DNA of 64,000 bases from Corallium rubrum (lineage: Eukaryota; Cnidaria; Anthozoa; Scleralcyonacea; Coralliidae). Shown piece after piece: positions 35,415 to 46,278 of this stretch; position 1 is the first letter of the stretch, and each line of letters begins with the position of its first letter. The stretch lies in NCBI GenBank assembly GCA_964035015.1, contig OZ035998.1, positions 29,125,529 to 29,189,528 of the forward strand, given 5' to 3'. The notes beneath the pieces were generated by a model. The model had not been told where the DNA came from, did no database searches, and was given only the letters and a program-made list of their open reading frames with translations. The position numbers and the translations under genes are program-made.

Positions 35415-35880
35415 ATTGCACGCAGCATAATTTCACTATACCTTCCATAGGATGATATGTAAACCTATATATAAGCTACCCGTTGTGTTAATTTTTCTAT
35501 TATTGCTACAATATATACCTATGAATATAACTCAAGTCATGTACCTTAGTTGATTACACCGTAATGAGTCTTTGCTTCTTTATTGTTAATGACAGCAACT
35601 TGCTCTACCAGCTTCGTATGATTGACTGGACAGGGCGGTAACACTCTACATATATAGGCGTAGATTATTGCCAAAGTCAATTTAGTTCTACGCATGCGCA
35701 GCTAAAACAGATCAGCCTGGATTAGGTCCCCGTCGACAGCCGCAATTTCCGATCGTGATCTCGTAAGGATTGCGGGCTCTGGGAACGAGATTGTATGCAA
35801 AAGTATCCGTCATCACGTAATTTCAAAAATTTGGAGTATTAGGTGCAACGTGACTGTATTTAACACCCTATGTATATAAC

Positions 35881-35884
<4 letters not shown>

Positions 35885-35938
<54 letters not shown>

Positions 35939-36026
35939 AACTTCAAATAAACTTAATGTAAACATTAAAAAAAAATTTGTCGTTTACTTGAAGTTTATAG
36001 TAACTTTACTGCTATTAAGAACATAT

Positions 36027-36085
<59 letters not shown>

Positions 36086-36167
36086 CTTCAAGTAAACTTA
36101 ATGTAAACATTAAAAAAAAATTTGTCGTTTACTTGAAGTTTATAGTAACTTTAGTGCTATTAAGAAC

Positions 36168-36238
<71 letters not shown>
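35885..36238. repeat. Three AT microsatellites separated by two hairpin units
   Basis: AT runs at 35885-35934, 36029-36080 and 36176-36238. The intervening 88-92 bp units are near-identical direct copies. A fourth AT run (37315-37378) sits at the matching point of the second tandem copy. Confidence 0.9.
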
Positions 36239-36239
<1 letters not shown>

Positions 36240-36532
36240 TGCGTAGATTGCCGAGGTTGAAAGTCGTATCTAGAACCTACTCTTCTTGCTTTCGAAATGG
36301 CGCGGCAGAGAAGACCACGTGATTTCATGAAACTTGGAGTATTTTCCACGTGGCTTTTACAGGCCGGAAGAATCGCAACAGTCACTTATAATTCGAGTAT
36401 TTACCCTGTGTATGCAAATTGCACGCAACATAATTTCACTATACCTTCCGTAGGATGATATGTAAACCTATATATATAAGCTACCCGTTGTGTTAATTTT
36501 GCTATTATTGCTACAATATATCCTACGAATAT

Positions 36533-36572
36533 TTAGATCTTATTAGATGTTTTGGTGTGTAGTATCGCTGTA

Positions 36573-36607
<35 letters not shown>

Positions 36608-36976
36608 GCAGGGCGAGTCAAAATACAAACAACGAGTAAAAATATACAGCGATACTACACACCAAAACATCTTATAAGAGATTTATTATACAACAGCTCT
36701 GATCAACAAATTTTTATGGAAAAAGAAAACTCTAAAAAAGCCAGAGAAGTAGAGTGTGACTTGCACCAGAACAAAACCAGGACAAAACCAGGACAAAATA
36801 ATAAGCATACATGAAGTAGTTCCCGACTGACAAATTTGATTGGCTAACAAAATCTGTCAAACCGGTTTTCTACAAGTTTTCTACTATCCAAATAACTAAC
36901 TATCCAAATATCGCTGTATATTTGTACTCATTTTTAGCGTTATTTGGACAGTTTTTAATGCAGTTGTATAATAAAA
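36533..36976. mobile_element. Inverted-repeat insertions in tandem copy 2
   Basis: The segment is absent from copy 1. 36541-36682 is a palindrome with about 55-bp arms around agtatcgctgtatatttttac. 36683-36976 has terminal repeats tttattatacaac at the left and gttgtataataaa at the right, 294 bp. Probably a MITE, or two adjacent ones. Confidence 0.55.
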
Positions 36977-37310
36977 GTCAAGTTATGTACCTTAGTTGAT
37001 TACACCGTAATGAGTCTTTGCTTCTTTATTGTTAATGACAGCAACTTGCTCTACCAGCTTCGTGTGATTGACTGGACAGGACGGTAACACTCTACATATA
37101 TAGGCGTAGATTATTGCCAAAGTCAATTTAGTTCTACGCATGCGCAGCTAAAACAAGTCAGCCTGGATTAGGTCCCCGTCGACAGCCGCAATTTCCGATC
37201 GTGATCTCGTAAGGATCGCGGGCTCTGGGAACGAGATTGTATGCAAAAGTATACGTCATCACGTAATTTCAAAAATTTGGAGTATTTAGTGCAACGTGAC
37301 TGTATTTAAC

Positions 37311-37381
<71 letters not shown>

Positions 37382-37535
37382 GTATCCAGAACCTACTCTT
37401 CTTGCTTTCGAAATGGCGCGGCAGAGAAGACCATGTGATTTCATGAAACTTGGAGTATTTTCCACGTGACTTATACTGGCGAGAAGAATCGCAACAGTCA
37501 CTGATAATTCGAGTATTTACCCTGTATATGCAAAA

Positions 37536-39089
37536 CTATTCAAAAAATGATCATGACTATTTTTAATTCAATCAAGAATAACCAAAACCGTTCAAGTGAC
37601 AAGGTATACTTGGAATCATATCGGCTATATAAAGCATCATCTTAGTGGAGTACACAAGGCAAACCATAATTGAAAATAGACCTCTTGAAATTCAAGATAT
37701 GCATACGTAACCGCATGCATGAAGCCGAGTGAAATTAACATTAATTTGAGTGTTTTCAATGCTTTACAAGTGAAATGAAAGCTCAATTTTACGACGAATA
37801 CGTGTTAATAATAATAATATAGAAGGCAAAATTTTTCAAGAGCTATGTTATCGCTAAAGAGTTGTATAGTGCGTTTTACCATATCACTAAGTCGTCATTC
37901 AATGCTTGACAACTCCAATTTGCTTCCCTCTATTACTGCCTTTCATTTGGTAAATACACGGAAAACGTTCGTCAATTTTCTAGTGTTCTAATACTTTAGA
38001 GTTCTTTGATAGTTAAATTAGTTTAAGGTCATCAAAAGACATTTGAAAACTTAAAAACCTTACATGCAGATTTGCTCAGAAAAAGTCAGTCTTCTGTGTT
38101 AGTATGCTGTATTGACTATTGACAATTGAATTTTAATTGTTGACAAATGGAGCGAACCCAGCGTCCAAAATTATGACAAAAATGTTTACGAAAACGCTTA
38201 TACGGTATATAAAGACTTGCATTTAATAAGGAACATTTTAAGAATGAAAATGCTTTTTTATGGGTTTTTTGTAGTAACCACATACAAACGACGACACAGC
38301 AGAATAAGGCCATTGATTTAATATTGATAAATCTGCTGTACTTAGTTGAGTAAGTACCAGAAGTAATGAATATAATTATGTGATTCTAAAGGGAGAGTAT
38401 GTTAGTATTAAAATCTAGCTGATAGCGCTGCTGAAAGGTAGTCGCCCAATAGAGGTTGTTGCTCATATAGAGGTTCGACCGTATACTCTCGGATATGAAC
38501 CTTATATTAACTAAGTTTGCAAAGAATTGGTCTAGTAGGTTAGATACAAACAAATCCTTACGTTGATTCAAATCTCAATTCAATTCAATTCAATTTAATA
38601 ATATTTTGACAGCGTAACCTCTTCAGCATACATATAGCTGCTGTTATCAATGAGGGCGCTGTGTGCCAAATTTTATGCATGTAGTAGAATTTATATGTAA
38701 AGGTCTAAATAGATATAATTTACATACAATATATTAGATTTAATTTTAATTTTATTCAAGTCTAACTTTGGGAACCTTAATATCTCTGGTGTTCCTTCTG
38801 GTCGTGTGGTATTTTCTTCGAGTTTACAGTTCTGGCCAGTTGACATCAATTCGGCCGCCAAGGAAATAATTTCGTGACAGAACTTACGTAAACAAGTTTT
38901 TATAAAATATGAAGCTGCCTAGTGGCAGCAATTATATTGTCAACTCGCCATCTTTAATTTAAGTGTAATCGTGCAAGATTCGCCTGGATATGCATGTGGT
39001 ATTTGTGGTAGCATGCTACATTGATCAATTTGACACGAGATGATATCTTTTCTTTTGCCAGACGAGTGGCATAAAGTTCTTGTTATAAA
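37536..39089. other. No gene seen
   Basis: AT-rich intergenic sequence. 38545-38890 has scattered similarity to 10920-10980. No coding region is supported. Confidence 0.4.
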
Positions 39090-39600
39090 ATGTAGATACA
39101 TGGGTCTCGCTTTGTGAGCAGAACGTCTCGAATCACAAGATCAACCAAGATATTCTCGACCATTCGAAACATAATTAAGCCACTATATTTTAGACAATGT
39201 AAATCTGCGCAACTAATTGCGATTCATCGATTGCTGCAAACACTTGTTGTATGAAAATAGATCTTTTGTCCAAGCTTATTAAAGTTCTAAACTCGGAATG
39301 CTGACAAATCATGATGTTAATGACTTGGATCTGTGCCGACAGAAATAATATATTGTTTTTTATAACCCATGTTGTTTTGATGATTAATCTCTTTCACAAC
39401 ATGATATTATCGCCTTTAATATTTGCAATGAATATTAGTTAAAGTTTAAATTTAGTTACCTGATTTTACATTCTAAGTCGTAAATTAAGATTATTAGTAC
39501 TTCAAATTATCATCCCAAGTCATGATGACATAATTTAAAGCAACAGGTTCCCGAAGGGTTAGCCTTGCATATGCCCTTGTCGTCTACCCTATGGCTGGGT
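39090..39600 (+). repeat. Segmental duplication, copy 2, left part (continues at 58985-59260)
   Basis: Diverged counterpart of 33480-33960. It breaks off after cgtctaccctatg, and the counterpart of the next bases (gtatttttg) is found at about 59005, beyond the nested elements. A short inverted pair at the break (ctgggttgca on the left, once the hAT-like element is removed, and tgcaaccca near 58990) suggests a MITE as the first element to enter. Confidence 0.6.
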
Positions 39601-39601
39601 T

Positions 39602-40269
39602 CAGGGGCGTAACTAGAACATATCGAGGGCAGGCGTTGAACGCAAATAAAGGGCAAAGTCGTTCAGTATTATTCTAAACAATTGGGGATACTAGATATCC
39701 TCGTTATGCTTCTTCGAGAACACCCAACAACCGGTCCACAAGAACAATCAGTGCTGTAACATGGCAATTAGTGACCGCATTTGTATATAGGGGTGTCCGG
39801 GGGGTCCTCCCCCAGAAATTTTTGAAATCTAGAACCTGGGAAACACCATTTGCATCAATTTGAGCGAACTTTTTCATCTAATTCTACAGCGAGTATAGTT
39901 GAAATTTTACTGTAAAAACGAAGAAATTATCACACCAACATACCCTACAGGGTGGCAAAATCCAGCTCTATCTCTATGATTGGTTCATTTTTGCCATGAG
40001 ATTCGAAAGCTGAGCCCACAAATTCAGAAAAGCGGTTGTTTTTAGGAAACACTTGGTGTAGCATATTACAAACTGGGTACGAGATTGAAGCTGATTTAGA
40101 AGCCTCTGAGTCTCGCCAGATTTGCGGAGAATTGTATTGCGTACAACAACAAACGATTAATTATTTGTTTATCTAATGTCTAACCTAGTATTAGAGGTCT
40201 CACAAAAAGGGCTGGGGTTAAAAAGGGCAGGGGTTGCAACTCCTTCCCCCCACCCCAGTTGCGCCCCTG
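39602..40269. mobile_element. hAT-like element, TIR CAGGGGCG
   Basis: Terminal repeats caggggcgtaactag and, inverted, cagttgcgcccctg. Flanks carry gggtt on both sides (ctgggtt left, cgggttg right), a 5-6 bp duplication like the one on the related element at 26112-27760. ggggtccgg-type sequence near 39790 is also shared with that element. 668 bp, no transposase. Confidence 0.65.
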
Positions 40270-40298
40270 CGGGTTGCAGCATCGTCATGGCGGCCACC

Positions 40299-40477
40299 TA
40301 TTGTGTATTCCAATTCTTTAATGATCAAACGTTTAATGACAGTTCCTACAGTTACAATATCATTGTTCGCTGTCTCTGACTGTTCGCTGTTCTGCTTCAA
40401 CCTCATGGTCTCTGCTTAATCTGATTGGTTAACAAAACTCAACACGTTACACATAAATTAACAATGAATACATTACA
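40299..40477 (-). repeat. Gypsy 3' LTR
   Basis: About 98% identical to 58754-58931. On the minus strand it starts TGTAATG and ends CACAATA. It follows a purine-rich tract at 40478-40490. Confidence 0.9.
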
Positions 40478-40490
40478 CTCCTCCCTCCTT

Positions 40491-41371
40491 ATTATAACCA
40501 TACCTCTCAGGTGGCTCACGGTTTCGTTCTGGATATGTTCTGCCTACTGCAGCTTGATCATTATCTATTGTAACCTCTTTCATCTCTGGCCCTGGAGTTT
40601 CCTCCAACTCACTAACTGGTTCATACACAATCTGTTCGTTTTGGTCTGAATCGGATATGGTGGTAGCAGCTGCCGGTGTCGTTATAGGCACGGACCCAGC
40701 CGAACTTCGCCTGAGATTCACCGATGAATCACACCCCCTTATTTGGTCTACGTGCCTCTTCCAAATTGCTTCGCCCACCTGTGTGCGATAGGAAACCGGG
40801 CCCGTCCGTTCCACTACTGTGGCAGTGAGCCACTTTGGTTCACCTCTGAAGTTTTCAACCAATACAATATCCCCTACTTCAAATTCTCTGCTTTTGCTTC
40901 CCTTGTCATGCCGTTCTTTTGCTACTGCTTGCTTTGTAGCTATCTTTTCACCTAAGCTGGGGTGCAATAATTCTAACCTGGTGCGCAGTTGCCTCTTCAT
41001 GAACAGCTCTGCTGGCGTTCGTGTTGTTGTTGTGTTCGGTGTGGTTCTGTATTTGAACAGGAACTGCGCTAGCTTTTGCTTCAAGTTCCCAGGGTCATTC
41101 TTCCCCACCTTAAATGTTCGTTTATATGTTTGCACGAAACGCTCTGCCTCCCCATTTGAAGCTGGGTGCTTCACAGCTGTGCGAATGTGTCTAATGCCAT
41201 TTGATTTTATGAATTTGGCAAATTCATCAGAGATAAATTGTGGGCCATTGTCGGACACTAGCTGCTGAGGCAACCCGTTCCTTGCAAAAATATTTCTTAA
41301 TTCGTCAATGGTTCTGGTTGCTGTGGTGCTATTCATCAACACCACCTCTAACCACTTTGAGTGAGAATCTA
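40491..41371 (-). pseudogene. Gypsy integrase, C-terminal part (fossil)
   Basis: Contains LVSDNGPQFISDEFAKFIKS, then HPASNGEAERFVQTYK, parts of the retroviral integrase core, and a C-terminal chromatin or DNA-binding segment (VGDIVLVENFRGEPKWLTAT). It is cut on the right by the TA-flanked element starting at 41372. Confidence 0.88.
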
Positions 41372-41729
41372 CACTCTTAAAACTGGTGTGTAGTTAGTAC
41401 ACACCTTTTTTGTCGCAAAAAGTACACACTATCATGCATATGTGCGTTGCTACAACACACCTTTAAGTGTGTAATTACCACACACACAATAAGGTGTGTT
41501 GCTACTACACGCAATAATATGTATAAAAATTACACACCAACAGTGTGTAATTTTACAAAATACACACCTTTTTGTGTGTACTAATAACACACCATTTGGT
41601 GTGTTTTTTGCTTGTCGCAAAAACTACACACTTTCATGTGTGTAGTTTAAAAGGTGTGTTGTTTCAACACATCTGGTGTGTCAAAAGAACACACGTTGAA
41701 TGTGTGTAAAAATGCTATTCAATAACACA

Positions 41730-41967
41730 CCTTACATTACATTACATTACATTACATTACATTACATTACATTACATTACATTACATTACATTACATTAC
41801 ATTACATTACATTACATTACATTACATTACACTACACTACACTACACTACATTACATTACATTACATTACATTACATTACATTACATTACATTACATTAC
41901 ATTACATTACATTACATTACATTACATTACATTACATTACATTGCATTACATTACATTACATTACAC
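41730..41967 (+). repeat. (ATTAC)n pentanucleotide array, about 47 copies
   Basis: Pure except for a run of four ACTAC units at about 41829-41850 and one ATTGC near 41942. It sits within the left subterminal part of element A and is probably an expansion of its ttacac words. Confidence 0.95.
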
Positions 41968-42464
41968 ACCTTGTAGAAGCAATTTTCGTTTGGGTAACAC
42001 ACCTTGTAGAAGCAATTTGGACATATGAAAACAACATTGATAAAAGTTTAAACATTTATTTACAATTAGTTGACGTAACTGAACTCAATATATAAAGCAT
42101 TTCAAAATGTCAATGAGCATCTATCTATGATAAATTTTTATGCAAAGAAATTGCAATTCTGTTAATAAGCCACTTAAAAAATGGTTGCAGCCAACTACTT
42201 CAATATATTCCATAGTGTTTTAATTCACAAAGGTTACTGATAGAAAGATTAGTAATCTCTGTACAGAGTTGCTAATAAATTCAATAACGTCAATATTTCT
42301 GGTAAATGTGTGAGGCAAAATGAACCTAATGCATTGGTAAATTAAAAACCTTTTGTCGTCGCAACCATTCTCTAAGATGGTAGAGAATGGTCATGCAGTT
42401 GTGCTCTGTGGCAAATAGACTCTCAAATTAAGTATATCTCATAGAGCACACATGACCGTTCTTA
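41968..42464. other. Unique interior of element A, left half
   Basis: Begins with a 24-bp direct repeat (acaccttgtagaagcaattt at about 41967 and 42000). The remainder is AT-rich and non-coding. Confidence 0.5.
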
Positions 42465-42870
42465 TACACTGTAAATCTGGGAGTGTTGCCACAACACCAA
42501 AATCGATGTGAATTCTTGCAGCTGTGTGAACACCAAAAAGGTGTAAACTAACACCAAAACTGGTGTAATGTTACACTGCCGAAAGGGTAAATTGACTATA
42601 AGTTAGTGTAAAACTACACCAAAAACTGGTGTAATCTAACCTTTCAACCGTGTAAAATTACACTAGAAGTGTGTCTTTACACTGTATTGGTGTAAAATAG
42701 CTTGCAGCTGTGTGGACACCATCTTGGTGTGAATTTATACTTGGAGGGTAAACTTGCACCAAAACATGTTCTTTTACACCAATACAGTGTAAATTAGCTT
42801 GCAGCTGTGTGGACACCATCTTGGTGTAAATTTACACTTGGAGAGTAAACTTGCACCAAAACATGTTCTT

Positions 42871-43797
42871 GTTTAACTGACAGGGAGTAAAAGTATAGTA
42901 CCTACAATGGAGAATAAACATTAAAAAGTATAGTAGTATAAAAAAGTTAACTGGTTTTATTACTAGTTGAAAATTAACAATATTGTACAACTAAAATTTA
43001 CAATAAGAAATCACTATTGTGGTTACATTAAATTATTTAGTAAAAACTCATTGAAAAAGTTCATTCACAAAAATTAAAACCTTAGTGGGGACTCTTAATA
43101 AATATTTGCATTTTTCAAATAACTGCCTATGTTCTTAGTTGACCCATATTAAGAAAAATCCCCAAAACAAATTCAGAAGAATTACAAATAACTATTTACA
43201 ATAGTTAATTATTTTTTTCAACTTATGGCATTTTTCAATGTTATTCAACTTTGCTTTGATATTGTTCTGGATTTCTTTGTCAATCACCAGGTGAAATCTT
43301 TTCATTATTTGTCCTGCAATACAAAGTGTGTGGACATAATGAATTACTACTACCAGTAATTGGAAAGCCTTGTGCTCAACAATGTAATAATTTAAAATCT
43401 TAGACAGTATTCTATATGCTAAAGTTAAAAATCATTGTACAAGGAAGCTTAATTTAAAATTACTTGTGAATGAAAACCTGAGCTTCAAAGTTGAAATACT
43501 AGCGTGCCAAATTTAAAAAAATGATTACATGACACTGGCAATAATGTCTTAATTTTAGGCTTAGCATTATTTATCTAAATTCATTATTTAGAAATGTATT
43601 TATATGAGCTAAACAATCTATGGATTATTTAACAAACAATTAAATAATCCATACATTATTTGTTTCAAGGGAATGTTTGTAAATAATTTCCAAGTATGAA
43701 AATAACCATTAAATATGTAGTAAATAACCCAGGAATGGTTTGTAAATAAAATGATTAAATCAGGATAATTTGATTACTTAATAAATAATCCATGTAT
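42871..43797. other. Interior of element B, non-coding
   Basis: AT-rich with several copies of aaataatccat(g/a) and its complement between 43610 and 44180, a loose interspersed motif. No gene. Confidence 0.45.
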
Positions 43798-43932
43798 TAT
43801 AAATAAGTTTTGTGGAAACACCAAGTAAAATATTTCTTTGTTAAGCTTTCGGCCTGTTGACTCAGGCCTTCATCAGAGCAAAGCTTAGCAAAGAAATATT
43901 TTATGTGGTGTTTCCACAAAACTTATTTATAT
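43798..43932. repeat. Palindrome with hammerhead-like tip
   Basis: Arms 43798-43842 and 43880-43932 (aagttttgtggaaacacca, tatttctttg). The minus strand of the tip (43843-43876) reads CTGATGA, then AGGCCTG-AGTCAA-CAGGCC, then GAAAG: a 6-bp perfect stem between the two hammerhead core strings, with one extra base after CTGATGA. Confidence 0.7.
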
Positions 43933-44204
43933 TACATTATTGCCATGAAAACTTCCAAAGAATTAATCCATGTATTGTTTGAATAAACCATAGATTATAT
44001 AGTAATTAATCCACTCTACCAACTAGCCCATCTCATTCCACCCGCAACTCAGAGAAACAAACTATACTGAACATCAAATTGGTGAAGCCAAAAATTTAGA
44101 AGTAAATTTTAAATCTGGCTTACTTATTAATCAAATCATTCTGAAATTATTTATAAACAATCACTGGATTATTTACTAAATAATCCTTTAGTAAACTGAA
44201 GGCC

Positions 44205-44340
44205 ACAGCTTCAAATCCCAGCCACAGTTGAGTAAAGTATTTCTCCAGTTACCCAGTAATTGTTCGTCATTCAGAGTACCTAATGAATATCATTATTTGC
44301 CACCTGAGTTTGCTGTCCCACAATACAGCTATTTATTCCA
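44205..44340 (+). mobile_element. SINE fragment related to 46003-46190
   Basis: Contains gcttcaaatccc (B-box-like), cgtcattcagagtacctaat and a cacctgagtt...ctgtcccaca...tattcc tail that matches the tail of the element at 46003-46190. Confidence 0.4.
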
Positions 44341-44450
44341 ACAACATTTAACTAGTTATAAAAATTATTGCCCAGCAAATAATTCGTAACAAAGCCATAA
44401 TAAAATCAAAAGTCGTAAGTAAGCATGATAAAAAATTTTTTAATGAAGAA

Positions 44451-44484
44451 CTAACGTTTCGTCACTAACCAGCGACATCATCAG
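44451..44484 (-). ncRNA. Hammerhead-like motif in the Penelope terminal repeat
   Basis: CTGATGA, one extra T, stem GTCGC / GTGAC around tggtta, then GAAACGTTAG. Penelope elements are known to carry hammerhead ribozymes in their terminal repeats. The extra base between the CTGANGA core and the stem departs from the canonical fold, so self-cleavage is uncertain. Related motifs: 9119-9150, 9482-9513, 11414-11446, 12001-12032, 43843-43876, 47931-47960, 47987-48014 and 61731-61764. Confidence 0.45.
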
Positions 44485-44607
44485 AGTGATAAATATTTAC
44501 AAAAATGTCTCAGCTTTATACCTACGCAATTACAAAAATAGATGGGATAGGAGAATAATAGATGAGGGAGACGTCAGAAGTGAAGAGTCACCCGCGAAGG
44601 TGAGAAG

Positions 44608-45693
44608 TCAGAATAACATTAAAGGAAAGGATCTAATATTAGCATTAAGTGATGGATTTATTTTTGATATGAGTAAACTTTCTCGGAGAAGGACATTAAA
44701 TTCTGAATTACCAGATGATAAAATAGAAAAGTCATCAAACGAGATAGGATGACCAGTTTGACTCACGTGTGTGGAAATACTAGATAAGGTTGATTGAGAA
44801 ACTTTGTTTCCGGTGTAAGGTGAAATGCCCATATGCTCAGAAGCCCTAATGTGTAAATTTCGGCATGTTTCGCCAATATACAAGGAGTTACATCCTTGGC
44901 ACGTAAATTTGTAAACCACATGAGATCTTAATTGCATAGGAATCCGGTCCTTAAATCGAAAAAAGTTTGAGAGACGGCATACAGGTCGAAATATAATTCG
45001 AAGGTTAATGTGCGGATAGGCTGATGAAATTAATTTTCGAAGTTGTGTGCGGATTTGTAAGCCGTGATCACCAGTGAAAGGAAAAACAAACGAAATCTGT
45101 AACTTAGGCGCCGTGAGAGGTTTGATCGGAGGTGAAAAAATCTTATTCAAAAAAGTGCGAATACATTGATCTAAAAACCGTTCAGGGTATCCATTTTTAA
45201 GTAAGAAAGTTTTAAATTTTGCAAGTTCCTCATGGAAAATAGTATAGGACGAACATAAGTTGAAGTATCGAAATAAAAGAGTGTAAATGAGCCCCTTTTT
45301 GTAAATCGTAGGCAAAAAGCTTTCAAAATTAGTAAACAATCCGGTAAAAGTCGGCTTGCGGTAAACGGAAGTAATAAAAGAGTTGTTGGAGCGACTTATA
45401 TTTATGTCAAGGAATGACAAGGTTTTATTGGCTTCAACTTCACATGTAAATTTGATGTTACTACAGTGTTGTGAATTCAAATAGTCAAGAAAGGGTTTGA
45501 TATGATCTCTGGATCGAAATAGAATAAAAGAATCGTCAACATAACGCCTGTAAAATGCCGGTTTAAATTCTGAGGGGCAATTATCCAACCATATCTTTTC
45601 ATGGTGCGAAAGAAAAATATTTGCAAGCAGCGGACCAAGTGGAGAGCCCATAGCAACTCCATCTATCTGATCGTAAAACTTTCCATTGAACAT
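44608..45693 (-). CDS. Penelope-like RT C-terminal half plus GIY-YIG endonuclease (partial)
   Basis: A 361-codon frame. The RT part has DGVAMGSPLGPLLANIFLSH, a palm motif, and YRRYVDDSFILF with the catalytic YVDD. The middle (FPFTGDHGLQIRTQLRKLIS, RIIFRPVCRLSNFFRFKDRI) is the usual linker. The endonuclease part has CQGCNSLYIGETCRNLHIRA and SEHMG, the GIY-YIG variant with a CxxC-like motif. The N-terminal RT part is missing, since the inverted terminal repeat abuts it, so the protein cannot be complete. The frame itself is open, which suggests a recent insertion. Penelope elements use this enzyme pair to nick DNA and prime reverse transcription. Confidence 0.88.
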   Translation of the reverse strand: MFNGKFYDQIDGVAMGSPLGPLLANIFLSHHEKIWLDNCPSEFKPAFYRRYVDDSFILFRSRDHIKPFLDYLNSQHCSNIKFTCEVEANKTLSFLDINISRSNNSFITSVYRKPTFTGLFTNFESFLPTIYKKGLIYTLLFRYFNLCSSYTIFHEELAKFKTFLLKNGYPERFLDQCIRTFLNKIFSPPIKPLTAPKLQISFVFPFTGDHGLQIRTQLRKLISSAYPHINLRIIFRPVCRLSNFFRFKDRIPMQLRSHVVYKFTCQGCNSLYIGETCRNLHIRASEHMGISPYTGNKVSQSTLSSISTHVSQTGHPISFDDFSILSSGNSEFNVLLRESLLISKINPSLNANIRSFPLMLF

Positions 45694-45891
45694 GAAATGA
45701 CAATCCTTAACAATCCTTAATGTCGCTGGTTAGTGACGAAACGTTAGTTCTTCATTAAAAAAATTTTATCATGCTTACTTACGACTTTTGATTTTATTAT
45801 GGCTTTGTTACGAATTATTTGCTGGGCAATAATTTTTATAACAAGATTACGATTCCCGCCTGGTACCTCGATTGCTATAACATTTAACTAG

Positions 45892-46002
45892 ATGAAGAGT
45901 TAAGTCTCTCAATATGGAAGAAACCAGATTTGAATTTTAAACATTAAATATAAGTGCCATCATCTCACAACCTGCTCCCAACTTGAGCAAGTACAGGTAC
46001 AG
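45892..46002. other. Element B interior, non-coding
   Basis: Short gap between the Penelope-like element and a SINE; nothing recognised. Confidence 0.4.
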
Positions 46003-46190
46003 TCAGCTCAGTCAGTGGAGTGTCAGACTAATAAATTAAAGTTGCCAGTTTCACAGTTTGAATCTGAAAGCCTTGGTCGAATAGAGTCTTCCTCTATCAC
46101 TAAGTATGGTTCATCGCTCAGAGTAGCACATATACCATTAGTCTCCCCATCTGAGTTCACTGTTCCACATCAATTATTCCAGTCCATACT
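46003..46190 (+). mobile_element. tRNA-derived SINE (degenerate)
   Basis: tcagctcagtcagtggagtg resembles a tRNA A box and cagtttgaatctg a B box at the usual spacing. The tail matches 44240-44340. No clean ends. Confidence 0.45.
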
Positions 46191-46278
46191 GTTTAGCTCA
46201 ACTAAACTCATTTTTTTGGAAATAGTGAATTATTTGTATAAATCATTGTTTCTTAAATTTTCACATTTAAAATCAATC

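Larger units (their letters stand above)
35415..37535 (+). repeat. Tandem duplication, about 1 kb unit (35415-36415 and 36420-37535)
   Basis: Both copies begin attgcacgca(g/a)cataattt and share gtaatgagtctttgcttctt, ggtccccgtcgacagccgca, tttcgaaatggcgcggcaga and gagtatttaccctgt. They are highly similar, so the duplication is fairly recent. Copy 1 has two hairpin units (35939-36026 and 36081-36172, each with arms acttcaagtaaac / gtttacttgaagt) set between AT arrays. Copy 2 lacks these and instead carries an inserted inverted-repeat element at about 36533-36976. Confidence 0.8.
44356..45878 (-). mobile_element. Penelope-like element, 5'-truncated, with inverted terminal copies
   Basis: Flanked by the 13-bp duplication aacatttaactag (44343-44355, 45879-45891). 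The minus-strand body carries the C-terminal half of a Penelope reverse transcriptase and a GIY-YIG endonuclease. Its 3' terminal repeat (44356-44490) is repeated inverted at 45715-45844, so the insertion has inverted ends, a known outcome of Penelope transposition. Both ends close with ttgctgggcaataattttta. A hammerhead-like motif lies at 44451-44484. Confidence 0.85.

Noticed and set aside
41700-42095. 131-codon frame of repeating ITLHY
   Set aside because: Translation of the ATTAC pentanucleotide array, not a protein.
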